From Salipiger mangrovisoli (GTDB taxonomy: Bacteria; Pseudomonadota; Alphaproteobacteria; Rhodobacterales; Rhodobacteraceae), in assembly GCF_015223355.1 (NCBI RefSeq), contig NZ_JADFFK010000021.1, positions 1 through 64,000 of the forward strand: a stretch of DNA of 64,000 nucleotides. The letters are read 5' to 3'. The first letter of the stretch is position 1, and each line of letters opens with the position of its first letter. This document shows positions 43,568-54,934 of this stretch, piece by piece. A program made the position numbers and the translations under genes. The notes under the pieces were generated by a model. It saw nothing but the letters and a program-made list of their open reading frames with translations. It was not told where the DNA came from and did no database searches.

Positions 43568-44499
43568 TATCGTTTTTCCCCGGTCTCGATGGCCTTGATC
43601 CGCCAGTATTCCTGTGCCGCGGCATCGTGCAGCCGCAGCGTCGGACGCTGCGCCAGCCGCAGGTCCACAGCCGCGATGTCGCGCGAAAGCATGTCGACGG
43701 CGCCATCCATCGCCATCGCCCGCTCGAGCGCCTGAACAGCGCCCTCCTCGGGCAGCAGGATGCGCTGCCCATGATCCAGAACCACGTCCCAGCGTCGGTT
43801 GCCGACGCGCTCGAGCCCGCGCAGCCGTCCCGCCAGCGGCGCGGCAGCGGCGAAGAGCTCGGTCGCCTCGGGCACCCGCGTCTCGGCCCCGGCACCGGCG
43901 ATCACCGGCAGATCGGAATGCGCGGCGCGCGTGCCTGCCGGGCCGACCAGAACGCCGGTCTCGTCCAGCAGCTCGAGCCCGCGCAAACCGCGCCAGAGCA
44001 CCACAGGCACGCGCTCGACGATCGACACTTCGAGCACCCCGCCCTGCTTGATCCGCAGGCTTGCCGATTTCACGGCGTCGAGCCCGGCGACGATGCCGCG
44101 CATTTCGTCGAGGTCGAGATCGAAGGAACTCAGCGGGAAGTCGAGCGAAAGGATCTCGCGCACATCCGCGGCAACACCCTCGCTGGCCCCGTCGATGGCC
44201 ATCAGATCCACCCGAAACTCGGGCCGGCTCTCGATCTGGTCGCGCACCGACTCGATGGCCCCGAGGAAGGTCTCGCGATTGCTCTCGTAGGAGAAATACC
44301 AGCTGGCACCGCCGACTCCGATCAGGAAGGGCAGGCCGAAGCGCAGCGAGAAGCGGAACAGCGGCGTCAGCATCAGCCGCTCGAGCCTGTACTTCAGGCG
44401 CGAGGGCGCGGGATCGGAACGATAGACCTGCGCGCGCGGGCTCTGGCGCTGCGGCGCGCCGGCCTGACCACGCGCGGGGGCGGCTCCTACCTGTCGCAT
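43567..44499 (-). CDS. ftsQ: cell division protein FtsQ
   Basis: A 310-residue bitopic protein. A basic, Gln/Ala-rich cytoplasmic part (residues 1-45) precedes one transmembrane helix (about 46-68, [20 protein letters not shown]). A periplasmic POTRA domain follows ([40 protein letters not shown]) and the beta domain after it. It links FtsL/FtsB and the septal synthases to the ring. It overlaps the ddl stop by 13 bases. Confidence 0.94.
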   Translation of the reverse strand: MRQVGAAPARGQAGAPQRQSPRAQVYRSDPAPSRLKYRLERLMLTPLFRFSLRFGLPFLIGVGGASWYFSYESNRETFLGAIESVRDQIESRPEFRVDLMAIDGASEGVAADVREILSLDFPLSSFDLDLDEMRGIVAGLDAVKSASLRIKQGGVLEVSIVERVPVVLWRGLRGLELLDETGVLVGPAGTRAAHSDLPVIAGAGAETRVPEATELFAAAAPLAGRLRGLERVGNRRWDVVLDHGQRILLPEEGAVQALERAMAMDGAVDMLSRDIAAVDLRLAQRPTLRLHDAAAQEYWRIKAIETGEKR

Positions 44500-45401
44500 G
44501 AGGCATCCTCCACCATCCAGCGGCAGAGCGCGCCGAAGGACATGCCGCAGGCCTGCGCCTGCTCGGGCGCCAGCGAGGTGGGTGTCATGCCCGGCTGGGT
44601 GTTGGTTTCCAGCAGCACCAGCCCCTCGAGGCCGCGGCTCTCGTCCCAGCGGAAGTCGGTCCGGCTGAGGCCACGGCAGCCGAGCGCCTTGTGGGCGCGC
44701 AATGCGTAGTCGAGGCAGGCGTCGAAGATCTCCTGCGGGATCTCGGCGGGCACCACGTGGCGCGAGCCGCCGGCCTTGTATTTGGCGTCGTAATCGTACC
44801 AGCCGTCGGTCAGGATGTCGGTCACCGTCAGCGCACGATCGCCCAGCACCGTCGTCGTCATCTCGCGACCCGGCGCATAGGTCTCGACCATCACCGTCTC
44901 GGGCATCTCGTCGGAAAGCTGCGGCGGCTGGTTGGCGCCATCCTTCACCAGATAGACGCCGACCGAACTGCCCTCGTTGTAGGGTTTCACCACGTAGGGC
45001 GGGGGCAGCACGTGGCGGGCAGCGACCTCGGCCTTCGAGGCCAGCACGCTGGCGACCACCGGCAGCCCCGCGTCGCGGTAGACCTGCTTGGTGCGTTCCT
45101 TGTCCATCGCCAGAGCCGAGGCCAGCACGCCCGAATGTGTGTAGGGGATGCGCGACCACTCAAGCAGGCCCTGCACGCAGCCATCCTCGCCCCAGCGACC
45201 GTGAAGTGCGTTGAAAACGACGTCGGGAGACAGGTCCGCAAGCCGCGCAGCCAGATCGGGCCCCGCGTCCAGTTCGATCACCTCAAATCCCTCATTCCGC
45301 AAAGCGGCGGCACATTCCCGACCGGAACTCAGCGAGACCTCGCGCTCTGCCGAGGGTCCGCCCATCAATACCGCCACTTTGGGATCTGCCCTGCTCGACA
45401 T
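44487..45401 (-). CDS. ddl: D-alanine--D-alanine ligase
   Basis: About 304 residues, ATP-grasp fold. [19 protein letters not shown] is the first signature, then [37 protein letters not shown] (ATP and substrate loop), [13 protein letters not shown] and [20 protein letters not shown]. It makes the D-Ala-D-Ala dipeptide added by MurF. The start is taken as the ATG at 45401; a TTG two codons upstream is equally well placed behind GAGGCGG. A hairpin of the form GGGGCAAAGCCCC lies just upstream, as before murG. Confidence 0.96.
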   Translation of the reverse strand: MSSRADPKVAVLMGGPSAEREVSLSSGRECAAALRNEGFEVIELDAGPDLAARLADLSPDVVFNALHGRWGEDGCVQGLLEWSRIPYTHSGVLASALAMDKERTKQVYRDAGLPVVASVLASKAEVAARHVLPPPYVVKPYNEGSSVGVYLVKDGANQPPQLSDEMPETVMVETYAPGREMTTTVLGDRALTVTDILTDGWYDYDAKYKAGGSRHVVPAEIPQEIFDACLDYALRAHKALGCRGLSRTDFRWDESRGLEGLVLLETNTQPGMTPTSLAPEQAQACGMSFGALCRWMVEDASCDR

Positions 45402-45608
45402 CCCCAAAACCGCCTCGTTGCGCGGGGCTTTGCCCCATCATGCCTGCCGCCGGGGTTGACCCCGGTCAGCCACCCGCGTGCCGCTCAATTCGGCGCGCGG
45501 ACCTGATTCATCTCGGCGTGCGACCCTGAGTCGTCTTGGGGAACACTGCCGCCTCGTTCATCGCACCCTGCTTGGGGTGCGCGATTATCATTGGAGCGCG
45601 TAACGCCC

Positions 45609-46538
45609 TCAGTTTTCAAGCGGATCGCCGACCCGCATGATTTCCCACTGTAGCTGCAAACCACTGTGTTGGAAAACCCTTTTTCGGACTTCCTCGCCCA
45701 GACCCTCAAGATCCGCTGCGGATGCCTCGCCGGTGTTCACCAGGAAGTTGGAATGCATCGGGCTCATCTGCGCCCCACCCCGCGTCGCGCCGCGCATCCC
45801 GGCCTCGTCGATGACTTTCCAGGCCTTCAGCTCATGCGTGTCATCCGCGCGTCCGGTCGAGCTGAAGCCCGCCGGGTTGCGGAAGGTCGAACCCGCGGTG
45901 CGATCCTTGGTCGGCTGGGTCTCGTCGCGCTTCTTCAGCTGCGCATCCATGCGCGCCTCGAGCGCCTCGGGATCGCCCTGCGGCCCCTCGAAGACCGCCT
46001 CGACCACCACCGCCCCCTCGGGCAGCTCGGACTGGCGATATTGCAGCTTCAACTCTGCGGCTGGAATCTTCACCAGCGCGCCCTGACGGGTCACCGCGCG
46101 AATCTCCAGCAGGTGGTCGGCGACATAGGTGCCATAGCAGCCCGCGTTCATCCGCACCGCGCCGCCGATGGAGCCGGGAATGGTGCGCAGGAAAGTCAGG
46201 TCCACCCCGGCCTGCGCCGCCCGTTTCGCCACATGCGCATCGAGCGCCGCAGCCCCCGCGGTGACGCGCGTGCCCTCGGCCTCGATGCCGTTGAAGCCAC
46301 GCCCGAGACGGATCACCACGCCGCGCATGCCGCCATCACGCACGATGAGGTTCGAACCGACGCCCATCGGGAAGACCGGCACCTCGGCGGGCAGCGCCGC
46401 AAGGAAATCTTGCAGATCCTGCAAATCGGCGGGCTGAAACAGCACCTCGGCGGGTCCGCCGACCCGCAGCCAGGTGAGTTCGGAGAGCGGGCGGCCTGTC
46501 GTCAGGCGGCCGCGGACGGGGGGGAGCTGGTCAATCAT
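45609..46538 (-). CDS. murB: UDP-N-acetylenolpyruvoylglucosamine reductase
   Basis: A 309-residue flavoenzyme. The FAD-binding PCMH-type domain shows [33 protein letters not shown] and [23 protein letters not shown]. The C-terminal domain includes [11 protein letters not shown], the catalytic Ser region [15 protein letters not shown] and the last Glu region [11 protein letters not shown]. It reduces enolpyruvyl-UDP-GlcNAc with NADPH. Lies between a DUF2484 gene and ddl on the same strand. Confidence 0.97.
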   Translation of the reverse strand: MIDQLPPVRGRLTTGRPLSELTWLRVGGPAEVLFQPADLQDLQDFLAALPAEVPVFPMGVGSNLIVRDGGMRGVVIRLGRGFNGIEAEGTRVTAGAAALDAHVAKRAAQAGVDLTFLRTIPGSIGGAVRMNAGCYGTYVADHLLEIRAVTRQGALVKIPAAELKLQYRQSELPEGAVVVEAVFEGPQGDPEALEARMDAQLKKRDETQPTKDRTAGSTFRNPAGFSSTGRADDTHELKAWKVIDEAGMRGATRGGAQMSPMHSNFLVNTGEASAADLEGLGEEVRKRVFQHSGLQLQWEIMRVGDPLEN

Positions 46539-46589
46539 GACATGCGTTCTGCCGCGTTCCGCGACGCGGGTAAAGGCCCCGCGCGCGGC

Positions 46590-46835
46590 TCAGGAAACCT
46601 GGGCGCGCAACCAGCGCCAGAGATAGAGCAGCGGCCAGCGCAGCACGCTCGCCCCAGCCAGCACGACCAGCAGCGCGACCCATGGTCCGTTCTGCCAGAA
46701 GACCCAGCCAAGCAGCGGAAGTCCGAGTGCGATGAGCACGTAGGCCCGCGTCCAGTGGTTATCGCGCGAGGGCAGCATGCCGAGCACATTGGCCAGCACG
46801 AGCCAGGCGCAGGCGAGGAAGAGCGAAAGGGTCAT
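46590..46835 (-). CDS. DUF2484 family small membrane protein
   Basis: An 81-residue protein with three hydrophobic segments (MTLSLFLACAWLVLANVLGML, VLIALGLPLLGWVFW, WVALLVVLAGASVL) ending LYLWRWLRAQVS. It resembles the DUF2484 family, which I recall at this place in rhodobacterial dcw clusters. The ATG at 46835 is followed directly by the first membrane helix. Function unknown; its position between murC and murB suggests a wall-related role, but nothing in the sequence shows it. Confidence 0.75.
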   Translation of the reverse strand: MTLSLFLACAWLVLANVLGMLPSRDNHWTRAYVLIALGLPLLGWVFWQNGPWVALLVVLAGASVLRWPLLYLWRWLRAQVS

Positions 46836-47023
46836 GCGGCGCCTCCGGGGAATGAGGCCAGAGTGGCGCAGGCCGGCACAGGCCGCAAGATTTCCGCGGG
46901 TCGCGAGCCGGGCGAGCGCCCGCCCGTGGGGTGCCGCTGCAACGGTTGAGATCGGCGCTGCGCGCCAGACCAATCCAGGCGACAATGAACACAGGTGCGA
47001 TGCCGCCAGCGATTGAACGCCCG

Positions 47024-47251
47024 TCAGACCAGCATCCCGGTCAGGAAGCGCCGCACCGGCCAGGCCACCAGCAGGCCGCCGCCGGTGCTGGCGAGGATCG
47101 CCGCGCTGCCTGTGGGGTCGTGGTGGATCTGCAGCGCCAGCAGCCCGAAGAAGGCCAGTGCGAAGAAGAAGACGAGGCGGCGCAGGATTCCCAGCACCGC
47201 CACCGCCGACAGAAGGACAATGACGCCCGCGATGGCCCAGAGGATACTCAC
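47024..47251 (-). CDS. small two- or three-helix membrane protein
   Basis: A 75-residue predicted membrane protein starting with a GTG (SILWAIAGVIVLLSAVAVLG, then VFFFALAFFGLLAL and a third weaker segment). The GTG lies 13 bases past the murC stop, so it is likely co-transcribed with murC and the DUF2484 gene. I do not recognise a family. Its existence rests on its hydrophobic pattern and its position. Confidence 0.6.
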   Translation of the reverse strand: MSILWAIAGVIVLLSAVAVLGILRRLVFFFALAFFGLLALQIHHDPTGSAAILASTGGGLLVAWPVRRFLTGMLV

Positions 47252-47264
47252 GGACGCCCCCGGA

Positions 47265-48662
<1,398 letters not shown>

Positions 48663-48694
48663 GCGTGCGCCTTCCTGCGTGAACTTCTCATCTT

Positions 48695-49897
48695 TCATCT
48701 CTGCCCCGTCTCCTGCTCATACGCCTGTTCTTCTTCGCCGGCGTAATACTCGTCCGGCTCTTCGTCGTATGTATCCTCGGATGCGAACCCTGCCAGTTCC
48801 TCGACCATCTGCGCCAGCCCGAGCGCAGCGTCAGGATGCGAGACGGAGAGCGCGGCGCGCGACATCTGCAATGCCCCCTGCGGGTTGCACAGCACCGCCG
48901 AGATGGCTTCGGTCATTGCCTCGACCGAGAGCCTGCTCTCGGGAATGCGGATCGCGGCACCGGCGTCGACCAGCCCCTGCGCGTTGACCGTCTGGTGATC
49001 CCCCGCCGCCGCCGCATAGGGGATCAGGATCGACGGCCGTCCGATCACCGAGATGTCGGCCACCGACGAGGCCCCAGAACGCGAGATCACCAGCTGCGCC
49101 TCGGACATCCGCGCGGGCACGTCGTTGAAGAAAGGCTGCACCTCGGCGTCGATGCCGTGCTCGAAGTAGAACTTGGCCACGCGCTCGCCGTCCTCGTCGC
49201 GCGCCTGGTGGCTGATGCGCAGATGGCGCAGCAGCTCCATCGGCAGCCGCTCGATGGCGGGAGGCACCACGTCGGACAGGATGCGTGCGCCCTGCGAGCC
49301 GCCGATCACCAGCAGCGACATCGGGTAGTCGCCCGGAGCAATATATCCCGCCCCTGCCCGCTCGCGCACGGCGCCCCGCACGGGGTTGCCGACCGGAATG
49401 CCCTCGACCCCCTCGGGCAGCTTCGTGGGCCAGGTGCCGCAGGCGACGGCATCGACCTTGCGGGCGAACTTCTCGTTCACCTTGCCGAGCACGCCATTCT
49501 GTTCGTGGATCATCGAGGGCAGCTTCAGCAGCCGCGCCGCGCCGAGCGCCGGGATCGACGGGTAGCCGCCGAAGCCGACCACCACGTTCGGCCGGTCCCG
49601 GCGGAAGCGCCGCGCCATCGACAGCACACCCTTCGCCACGCGCAGGGGCACCATCGCCTTTGACAAAATGCCGCCCCGCGCGAAGGTGGCCGAGGACACC
49701 TCCTCGATCTCGGTGGAATGCGGGAAGCCGCCGGTGTAGCGCGCGCCGCGCGCGTCGGTCGAGAGCTTCACCCGCCAGCCGCGGCGCAGCATGATTTCGG
49801 CCAGCGCCTGCGCCGGGAACATGTGCCCGCCCGTGCCGCCGGCCGCGATGACCAAAAGCGGCTGTTTGCCTTGGCCTGATCCGCCGTGTTGCGCCAT
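48695..49897 (-). CDS. murG: UDP-GlcNAc transferase MurG
   Basis: A 400-residue GT28 glycosyltransferase. The N-terminal loop is [19 protein letters not shown], then [17 protein letters not shown] and [11 protein letters not shown]. The C-terminal domain has [13 protein letters not shown] and the donor site [16 protein letters not shown] and [15 protein letters not shown]. It makes lipid II at the inner membrane. The last 28 residues form an acidic tail with many Glu, Asp and Tyr ([18 protein letters not shown]) beyond the normal end of the fold. The murC ATG follows closely. Confidence 0.97.
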   Translation of the reverse strand: MAQHGGSGQGKQPLLVIAAGGTGGHMFPAQALAEIMLRRGWRVKLSTDARGARYTGGFPHSTEIEEVSSATFARGGILSKAMVPLRVAKGVLSMARRFRRDRPNVVVGFGGYPSIPALGAARLLKLPSMIHEQNGVLGKVNEKFARKVDAVACGTWPTKLPEGVEGIPVGNPVRGAVRERAGAGYIAPGDYPMSLLVIGGSQGARILSDVVPPAIERLPMELLRHLRISHQARDEDGERVAKFYFEHGIDAEVQPFFNDVPARMSEAQLVISRSGASSVADISVIGRPSILIPYAAAAGDHQTVNAQGLVDAGAAIRIPESRLSVEAMTEAISAVLCNPQGALQMSRAALSVSHPDAALGLAQMVEELAGFASEDTYDEEPDEYYAGEEEQAYEQETGQR

Positions 49898-50052
49898 GTG
49901 CTCGACCTCGTTCCTGCGCGGGGTCTTGTGCCCCGCTGGTTCAGCTCATCACCACGCCGGCACTCACCTCGTGACTCGGGCGCCGTGACACTTTTCGCGC
50001 CCGTCTATCGCAGCGGGGGGTGGCGCGAAAGCGCCGCTGTCCCCCGCGCCGA
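49898..50052. other. ftsW-murG gap with hairpin
   Basis: On the minus strand, just before murG, the sequence contains a GCGGGG/CCCCGC hairpin followed by AACGAGG, which serves as the ribosome binding region. A very similar arrangement precedes ddl. No gene. Confidence 0.4.
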
Positions 50053-51219
50053 TCAGCGCATCCTTGCGCGCAGGATCTCGCCGATTTCGCCCTGAGGACG
50101 GCTGCGGGTGAAGGCCAGCAGCATGCCCACGGCAATACCCCCCGCGATCAGCGACGAGCCGCCGTAGCTGACGAAGGGCAAGGTCATGCCCTTGGCCGGC
50201 AGCAGGCGCACCGCAACGCCCATGTTGATCATCGCCTGCACGCCGAACATGGCCGCCAGGCCGGTGCCGGCAAGCCGGATGAACGGGTCGCGCTCGCGCA
50301 TCAGGCGCAGCATCGAGCGCACCACCACCGTGGCGTAGAGCGCGAGGATGACCAGCACCAGCACCAGCCCGTATTCCTCGGCGGCCACCGCGATGATGAA
50401 GTCGGTATGGGCATCCGGCAGCGACCATTTCACCTGCCCCTCCCCCACGCCGACGCCGAAGAAACCGCCCTCGCGGATGGCATTGGTGGCATAGCCGAGC
50501 TGGGTGGTGGGATCGACATCCGGCGTCAGGAAGCCATCTATACGGCGGGCGAAGTGCTCGGAGTTGTTGTAGGCGAAGGTGCCGCCCAGCACCACGAGCC
50601 CGGCAAGACCGAGCAGCAGGAACATCGGCGCGCCGCCGACGAACCACATCACGCCCCAGCCGAAGAGCACCAGGCAGGCCTGGCCGAAGTCGGGCTGCAG
50701 CGCCAGCGTGATGACGATCGCGCAGGTCAGACCGAAGGACCAGCTCTTGCCCGGCGGGCCGCCGATCTCCTGGCTCGCGGCCATCAGCCAGGCGGCGACC
50801 ACGGCGAACACCGGCTTGAGGAATTCCGAGGGCTGCACCGAGGCGAAGCCCAGCGAGTACCAGCGCACCGCGCCCTTGCCGAAGTCGGTGCCGAGAAAGG
50901 GCAGCGCCAGCAGCGACACGAAGGCCACCCCGAAGCCGATCACCGCAACGCGGCGCACCATCACCGGGGTCATCATCGAGGTGAAGAACATGGCGGTCAG
51001 TGCCAGCCCGCCGAAGAAGGCCTGCCGCTGCACGTAGTGGAAGGGCGCGAAGCCGTTGCGCTCGGCCAGCGGCGGCGAGGCCGCGAGCCCCAGCAGGATG
51101 CCGACTCCGAAGAGCATCAGCACGCAGGACAGAGACCACCTGTCCACCGTCCGCCACCACTTGGGCAGGACAGGTTCGCCATCGCGCACGGAGACCGCGC
51201 CGTAGACCATTTCCGTCAT
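50053..51219 (-). CDS. ftsW: peptidoglycan glycosyltransferase FtsW (SEDS family)
   Basis: A 388-residue polytopic protein with about ten membrane helices. SEDS signatures are RWYSLGFASVQPSEFLKPVF, PDFGQACLVLFGW, NNSEHFARRIDGF, NAIREGGFFGVGVGEG, HTDFIIAVAAEEYG and LLPAKGMTLPFVSYGGSSL. It polymerises septal glycan with FtsI. The start is the ATG at 51219. The gene upstream is on the opposite strand, so ftsW must have a promoter in 51220-51383. Confidence 0.97.
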   Translation of the reverse strand: MTEMVYGAVSVRDGEPVLPKWWRTVDRWSLSCVLMLFGVGILLGLAASPPLAERNGFAPFHYVQRQAFFGGLALTAMFFTSMMTPVMVRRVAVIGFGVAFVSLLALPFLGTDFGKGAVRWYSLGFASVQPSEFLKPVFAVVAAWLMAASQEIGGPPGKSWSFGLTCAIVITLALQPDFGQACLVLFGWGVMWFVGGAPMFLLLGLAGLVVLGGTFAYNNSEHFARRIDGFLTPDVDPTTQLGYATNAIREGGFFGVGVGEGQVKWSLPDAHTDFIIAVAAEEYGLVLVLVILALYATVVVRSMLRLMRERDPFIRLAGTGLAAMFGVQAMINMGVAVRLLPAKGMTLPFVSYGGSSLIAGGIAVGMLLAFTRSRPQGEIGEILRARMR

Positions 51220-51383
51220 GGGAATACCGCTCAATTTGCCTGATCGCCCGGGTTGTCCCGGATCTTGCGGCGAGGCTAGCACCTGCGCTGCCCTTTGGGA
51301 AGAGCGCGGGGCGCCGCGGACCGGGCGACATGCCGCATCCGCCCACCCTTGCGGCGCGACACGATCCGGTGTTTCAGGGCGCC

Positions 51384-52562
51384 ATGCAGATCAAGACGCT
51401 CATCCTCGGCGCCGGCGCGGCCGGCCTCATGTGCGCGGCCCATGCGGGCGCGGGCACGCTGGTCATCGACCATGCCCGCGCGCCGGGCGAGAAGATCCGC
51501 ATCTCCGGCGGCGGGCGCTGCAACTTCACCAACCTCGGCACCGAGCCCGCGCGCTTCCTGTCGCAGAACCCGCATTTCTGCAAATCGGCACTGGCGCGCT
51601 ACACGCAGTGGGATTTCATCGAGCTGGTCTCGCGCCACAACATCGCCTGGCACGAGAAGACGCTCGGCCAGCTCTTCTGCGACGGCAAGGCGACGCAGAT
51701 CGTCGCCATGCTGCTGCGCGAGATGGAAGCGGCGGGGGCCGAGCTCTGGCTGCAGACCTCGCTGCGCGAGCTGACCCACGCGAACGGAATCTATACCGCC
51801 CGCCTCGAGCGTGACGGGCGCGAGACGGTGATCCGCGCGCAGACCCTCGTGGTTGCCACCGGTGGGCGCTCGATCCCCAAGATGGGCGCCACGGGCCTTG
51901 CCTACGACATCGCGAAGCAGTTCGGGCACGCTCTGGTGCCCCCCCGCCCCGGCCTCGTGCCACTGACCTTCCCCGAGGGGCGCTTCGCCGATCTCGCCGG
52001 GGTCGCCCTGCCCGCCCGCGTCACCGCGGGCGGCACCAGCTTCGACGAGGCGCTGCTCTTCACCCACCGCGGGCTTTCCGGCCCGTCGATCCTGCAGGCG
52101 TCGAGCTACTGGCACGAGGGCGAGGAGATTTGTGTCAACCTCTCCCCCGCCATCGATCCGGCCGCCCACCTGCGCGCCGCGCGCAAGGGTGCCGGCAAGC
52201 GGTCGCTGACCACCGAGCTGCGGCAGATACTGCCCGAGCGGCTGGTCGGCCATCTCGCCGATCACCTCGACCTCTCGGGCAATCTCGCGGACCTGTCGGA
52301 CACGCGCGCCGAGGCGCTCTCTCAAGCGCTGCGCAACTGGACCCTGCGGCCCTCGGGCTCCGAGGGCTGGCGGACCGCCGAGGTCACGCTCGGCGGGGTC
52401 GACACAGACGGGCTGGACAGCAAGACCATGGCCTCCAAGACCGTGCCCGGGCTGCATTTCATCGGCGAGGCGGTGGATGTGACCGGCTGGCTTGGCGGTT
52501 ACAATTTCCAATGGGCCTGGGCCTCGGGCGCGGCAGCCGGGCGGAGCATCGCCGCGGGCTGA
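51384..52562 (+). CDS. BaiN/HI0933-type flavoprotein
   Basis: A 392-residue FAD protein of the HI0933/YhiN family. The dinucleotide fold is KTLILGAGAAGLMCA at the start, followed by the family hallmark KIRISGGGRCNFTN. Later parts are VVATGGRSIPKMGATGLAY, LLFTHRGLSGPSILQ, and the C-terminal FAD contact GLHFIGEAVDVTGWLGGYN. The physiological reaction is not established. The start is the ATG at 51384 with AGGG upstream. It is divergent from ftsW and lies, together with the next gene, on the strand opposite to the dcw genes. Confidence 0.9.
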   Translation: MQIKTLILGAGAAGLMCAAHAGAGTLVIDHARAPGEKIRISGGGRCNFTNLGTEPARFLSQNPHFCKSALARYTQWDFIELVSRHNIAWHEKTLGQLFCDGKATQIVAMLLREMEAAGAELWLQTSLRELTHANGIYTARLERDGRETVIRAQTLVVATGGRSIPKMGATGLAYDIAKQFGHALVPPRPGLVPLTFPEGRFADLAGVALPARVTAGGTSFDEALLFTHRGLSGPSILQASSYWHEGEEICVNLSPAIDPAAHLRAARKGAGKRSLTTELRQILPERLVGHLADHLDLSGNLADLSDTRAEALSQALRNWTLRPSGSEGWRTAEVTLGGVDTDGLDSKTMASKTVPGLHFIGEAVDVTGWLGGYNFQWAWASGAAAGRSIAAG

Positions 52563-52630
52563 TTCCGGCCTCTTGAATTTGTCACCCGTCCGTTACATTT
52601 TGTCATGCGATTGTCACATCAGGCAGCCTC

Positions 52631-53299
52631 ATGGCGTTCACCGACCACCCGACTCTCTATCCCAGCAACTGGCTTCGGGACCTGCACGCGCAGGTGCCGC
52701 GCAAGGTGGTGCGCGATTTCTGGAACCGCCTGCGCTACGGCGCGGGAGCACCGCTGTCGGACGAGCTCATCCGGGTCGATGCGCGCGACGTGAACTACAC
52801 CTACGCCGGCAAGCCGAAGCTGCGCCGCCAGCAGAGCGGCATGATCCTCGGCGGGGACTGGGACCTGCCCCGCCAATCGGTCGAGGACAGCCGCAAGCTG
52901 CTGAGTTGCCGCCTGCATTTCGAAGGCGGCACGCCCTGGCGCGACACCCCGCTGTTCCAGAAACTGCTGACCGAGATCGCCGCGGGCAAGACCCCCGACG
53001 ACTGCGCCACCGAGGAAGAGCTGGTGGCCCGCTACCAGCGCCTTGACGCGGTCTTCGAGGAGACCCGGCGCCGCGGCCGCTTGCTGTCGCGCGCGGAACT
53101 GCCCGGCTATTTCCGGCGCGAGCATGGCGGTATCCTCTTGCACGTGGGCCGCGACGGGACGCTGCTGCGCGCCGGCGGCGGCGCGCATCGTTTCGCCATC
53201 GCCCGCATCCTGAACCTGCCGAAGGTCCCGGCCCAGCTTGGCGTGGTGCACCCGCAGGCTTTCTACGGCGGGCTGCTCGACCGGCTGCGCGAGGCCTGA
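52631..53299 (+). CDS. hypothetical protein with ParB-like C-terminal motif
   Basis: A 222-residue soluble protein. I do not recognise a named family. The C-terminal part contains GGILLHVGRDGTLLRAGGG then AHRFAIARILNLPKVPAQLG, which resembles the G-x-HR core and following strand of ParB/Srx-type domains. The middle is rich in Arg and Glu. It follows the flavoprotein gene after 68 bases on the same strand and ends 21 bases from the convergent murD stop. Similar proteins are, to my recollection, seen near surface-polysaccharide genes in Rhodobacteraceae; this is a weak hint only. Confidence 0.65.
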   Translation: MAFTDHPTLYPSNWLRDLHAQVPRKVVRDFWNRLRYGAGAPLSDELIRVDARDVNYTYAGKPKLRRQQSGMILGGDWDLPRQSVEDSRKLLSCRLHFEGGTPWRDTPLFQKLLTEIAAGKTPDDCATEEELVARYQRLDAVFEETRRRGRLLSRAELPGYFRREHGGILLHVGRDGTLLRAGGGAHRFAIARILNLPKVPAQLGVVHPQAFYGGLLDRLREA

Positions 53300-53320
53300 G
53301 GCCCCGCGCCGGCGCTTCAC

Positions 53321-54724
53321 TCAGAGCGCCGCGCGGACCCTTGCGGCGAAGTCCTCGCCGCGCCTCTCGAAACTGTCGTACTGGTCGAAACTTGCCGCCG
53401 CCGGCGCCAGCAGCACCACGTCGCCGGGCTGCGCCTCGGCCCTCGCCTGCGCCACGGCGGTTGCCATGTCGGTGCAGATCTCGGCCTCTACCCCCGGCAA
53501 TCCCAGCGCGAAACTCGCCGCCTCGCGGCCGATCACATAGGCCTTGGTGACATTGGCCAGCCCCGGCGCCAGGCCCGAAAGCCCGCCCTCCTTCATCAAC
53601 CCGCCGCAGATCCAGCGGATGTTCTTGAAGGCCAGAAGCGCCTTGACCGCCGCGTCCACGTTGGTTGCCTTGCTGTCGTTCACATAGGTCACCCCGCCTG
53701 CCTCGGCGATGATCTGGCTGCGGTGGGGCAGCCCCTCGAAGCTGTGGAAGGCGGCCTCGATCTGGCGCGGCGCCACGCCGAGCGCCCGGCAGGCGGCATA
53801 GGCCGCGCAGGCGTTCTGATGGTTGTGTGCCCCCGGCAGCCCCTTGACGGTGCGCAGGTCGATCGATGCCACCTGCCGCCCCTTGCGCCATTCGGTCAGG
53901 AAGCCCTTGCGGGCAAACACCAGCCAGCCCGGCCCGCCGAGCTTGCTGCCCGAGGATACCCGGATCACCCGGTCGTCCGCCGCCCCCTCGGAAAGCTGGT
54001 TGGCCAGATAGCGCCCTTCCTGCTCGTCCACGCCGATCACGCAGCGGTCCGGCCCGCCCTCGGCGAAGAGCCGGCGCTTGGCGGCGAAATAGCCGCCCAT
54101 GCCGCCGTGCCGGTCAAGATGGTCGGGCGAGAGGTTGGTGAACACCGCCACGTCCGGCGTCAGCGCGCGGGCAAGGTCGGTCTGGTAGCTCGACAGTTCC
54201 AGCACCACGATGCCGCCGTCGCCCGGCGGATCGATGTCGAGCACGCCGCGGCCGATGTTCCCGGCGAGCTGGCTCTCGCGGCCCGAGGCCCGCAGGATGT
54301 GGTCGATCAGCGCCGAGGTGGTCGATTTGCCGTTCGAGCCGGTCACCGCAACCACCCGCGGCGCGACGTCGAACATGTCCCAGCCCGAGCCCGCGCCGGC
54401 CAGCGACCGGAAGAACAGGCCGATGTCATTGTCCACCGGCACCCCCGCCTCCCAGGCGGCGGCGATCACCGGGTTCGGCTCCGGAAAGAGATGCGGGATT
54501 CCCGGCGAGACCACCAGCCAGTCGACACCGTCAAAGCCGCCTGCCCGGACCAGCTCGCGGCTCTCGAAGCCCTCGGCCTCGGCGGTCTCGCGCGCGCCGG
54601 CATTGTCGTCCCAGACCAGCACCGTGGCCCCGCCCTCGCGCAGCGCCCGCGCCGCCGAGAGGCCCGAACGGCCAAGCCCAAGCACCGCGACGGTGCGCCC
54701 CTCAAAGCCGGAAACCGGAATCAT
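53321..54724 (-). CDS. murD: UDP-N-acetylmuramoylalanine--D-glutamate ligase
   Basis: A 467-residue Mur ligase. [17 protein letters not shown] is the N-terminal UDP-binding domain. The P-loop is [17 protein letters not shown] and the central domain includes [13 protein letters not shown] and [15 protein letters not shown]. The C-terminal domain shows [24 protein letters not shown] and [11 protein letters not shown]. It adds D-Glu in the cytoplasm. It is downstream of mraY after a 210-base gap that contains GC-rich hairpins. Confidence 0.97.
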   Translation of the reverse strand: MIPVSGFEGRTVAVLGLGRSGLSAARALREGGATVLVWDDNAGARETAEAEGFESRELVRAGGFDGVDWLVVSPGIPHLFPEPNPVIAAAWEAGVPVDNDIGLFFRSLAGAGSGWDMFDVAPRVVAVTGSNGKSTTSALIDHILRASGRESQLAGNIGRGVLDIDPPGDGGIVVLELSSYQTDLARALTPDVAVFTNLSPDHLDRHGGMGGYFAAKRRLFAEGGPDRCVIGVDEQEGRYLANQLSEGAADDRVIRVSSGSKLGGPGWLVFARKGFLTEWRKGRQVASIDLRTVKGLPGAHNHQNACAAYAACRALGVAPRQIEAAFHSFEGLPHRSQIIAEAGGVTYVNDSKATNVDAAVKALLAFKNIRWICGGLMKEGGLSGLAPGLANVTKAYVIGREAASFALGLPGVEAEICTDMATAVAQARAEAQPGDVVLLAPAAASFDQYDSFERRGEDFAARVRAAL

Positions 54725-54934
54725 GGCAAAGCTCCCATGGCTGCAAATCTTATCGCCCCACGGCTACCCCATCGCGGCTGCGCGCACCAGAGCGCGCAGC
54801 TCCGCAGCCAGGCCGTCGGGCGCGGCCCCGCCCCTTCTTCTAGGCAGAAATATCCCGGGGGTGCGGGGGCGGCGCCCCCGCCTTGGCAACCTTGGCGCGG
54901 CGGCAGATCTCTGTGAAGAACGTCGCCGCGCGCC
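54725..54934. repeat. mraY-murD gap with rhodobacterial GC hairpins
   Basis: The gap holds a GGGGGCGGCGCCCCCG palindrome (about 54862-54879) and the element CCCCTTCTTCTAGGCAGAAA at 54833-54852 with TATCCCGGGGG after it. The latter resembles the terminator tails at 29985 and 36145. No gene is seen. Confidence 0.45.
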
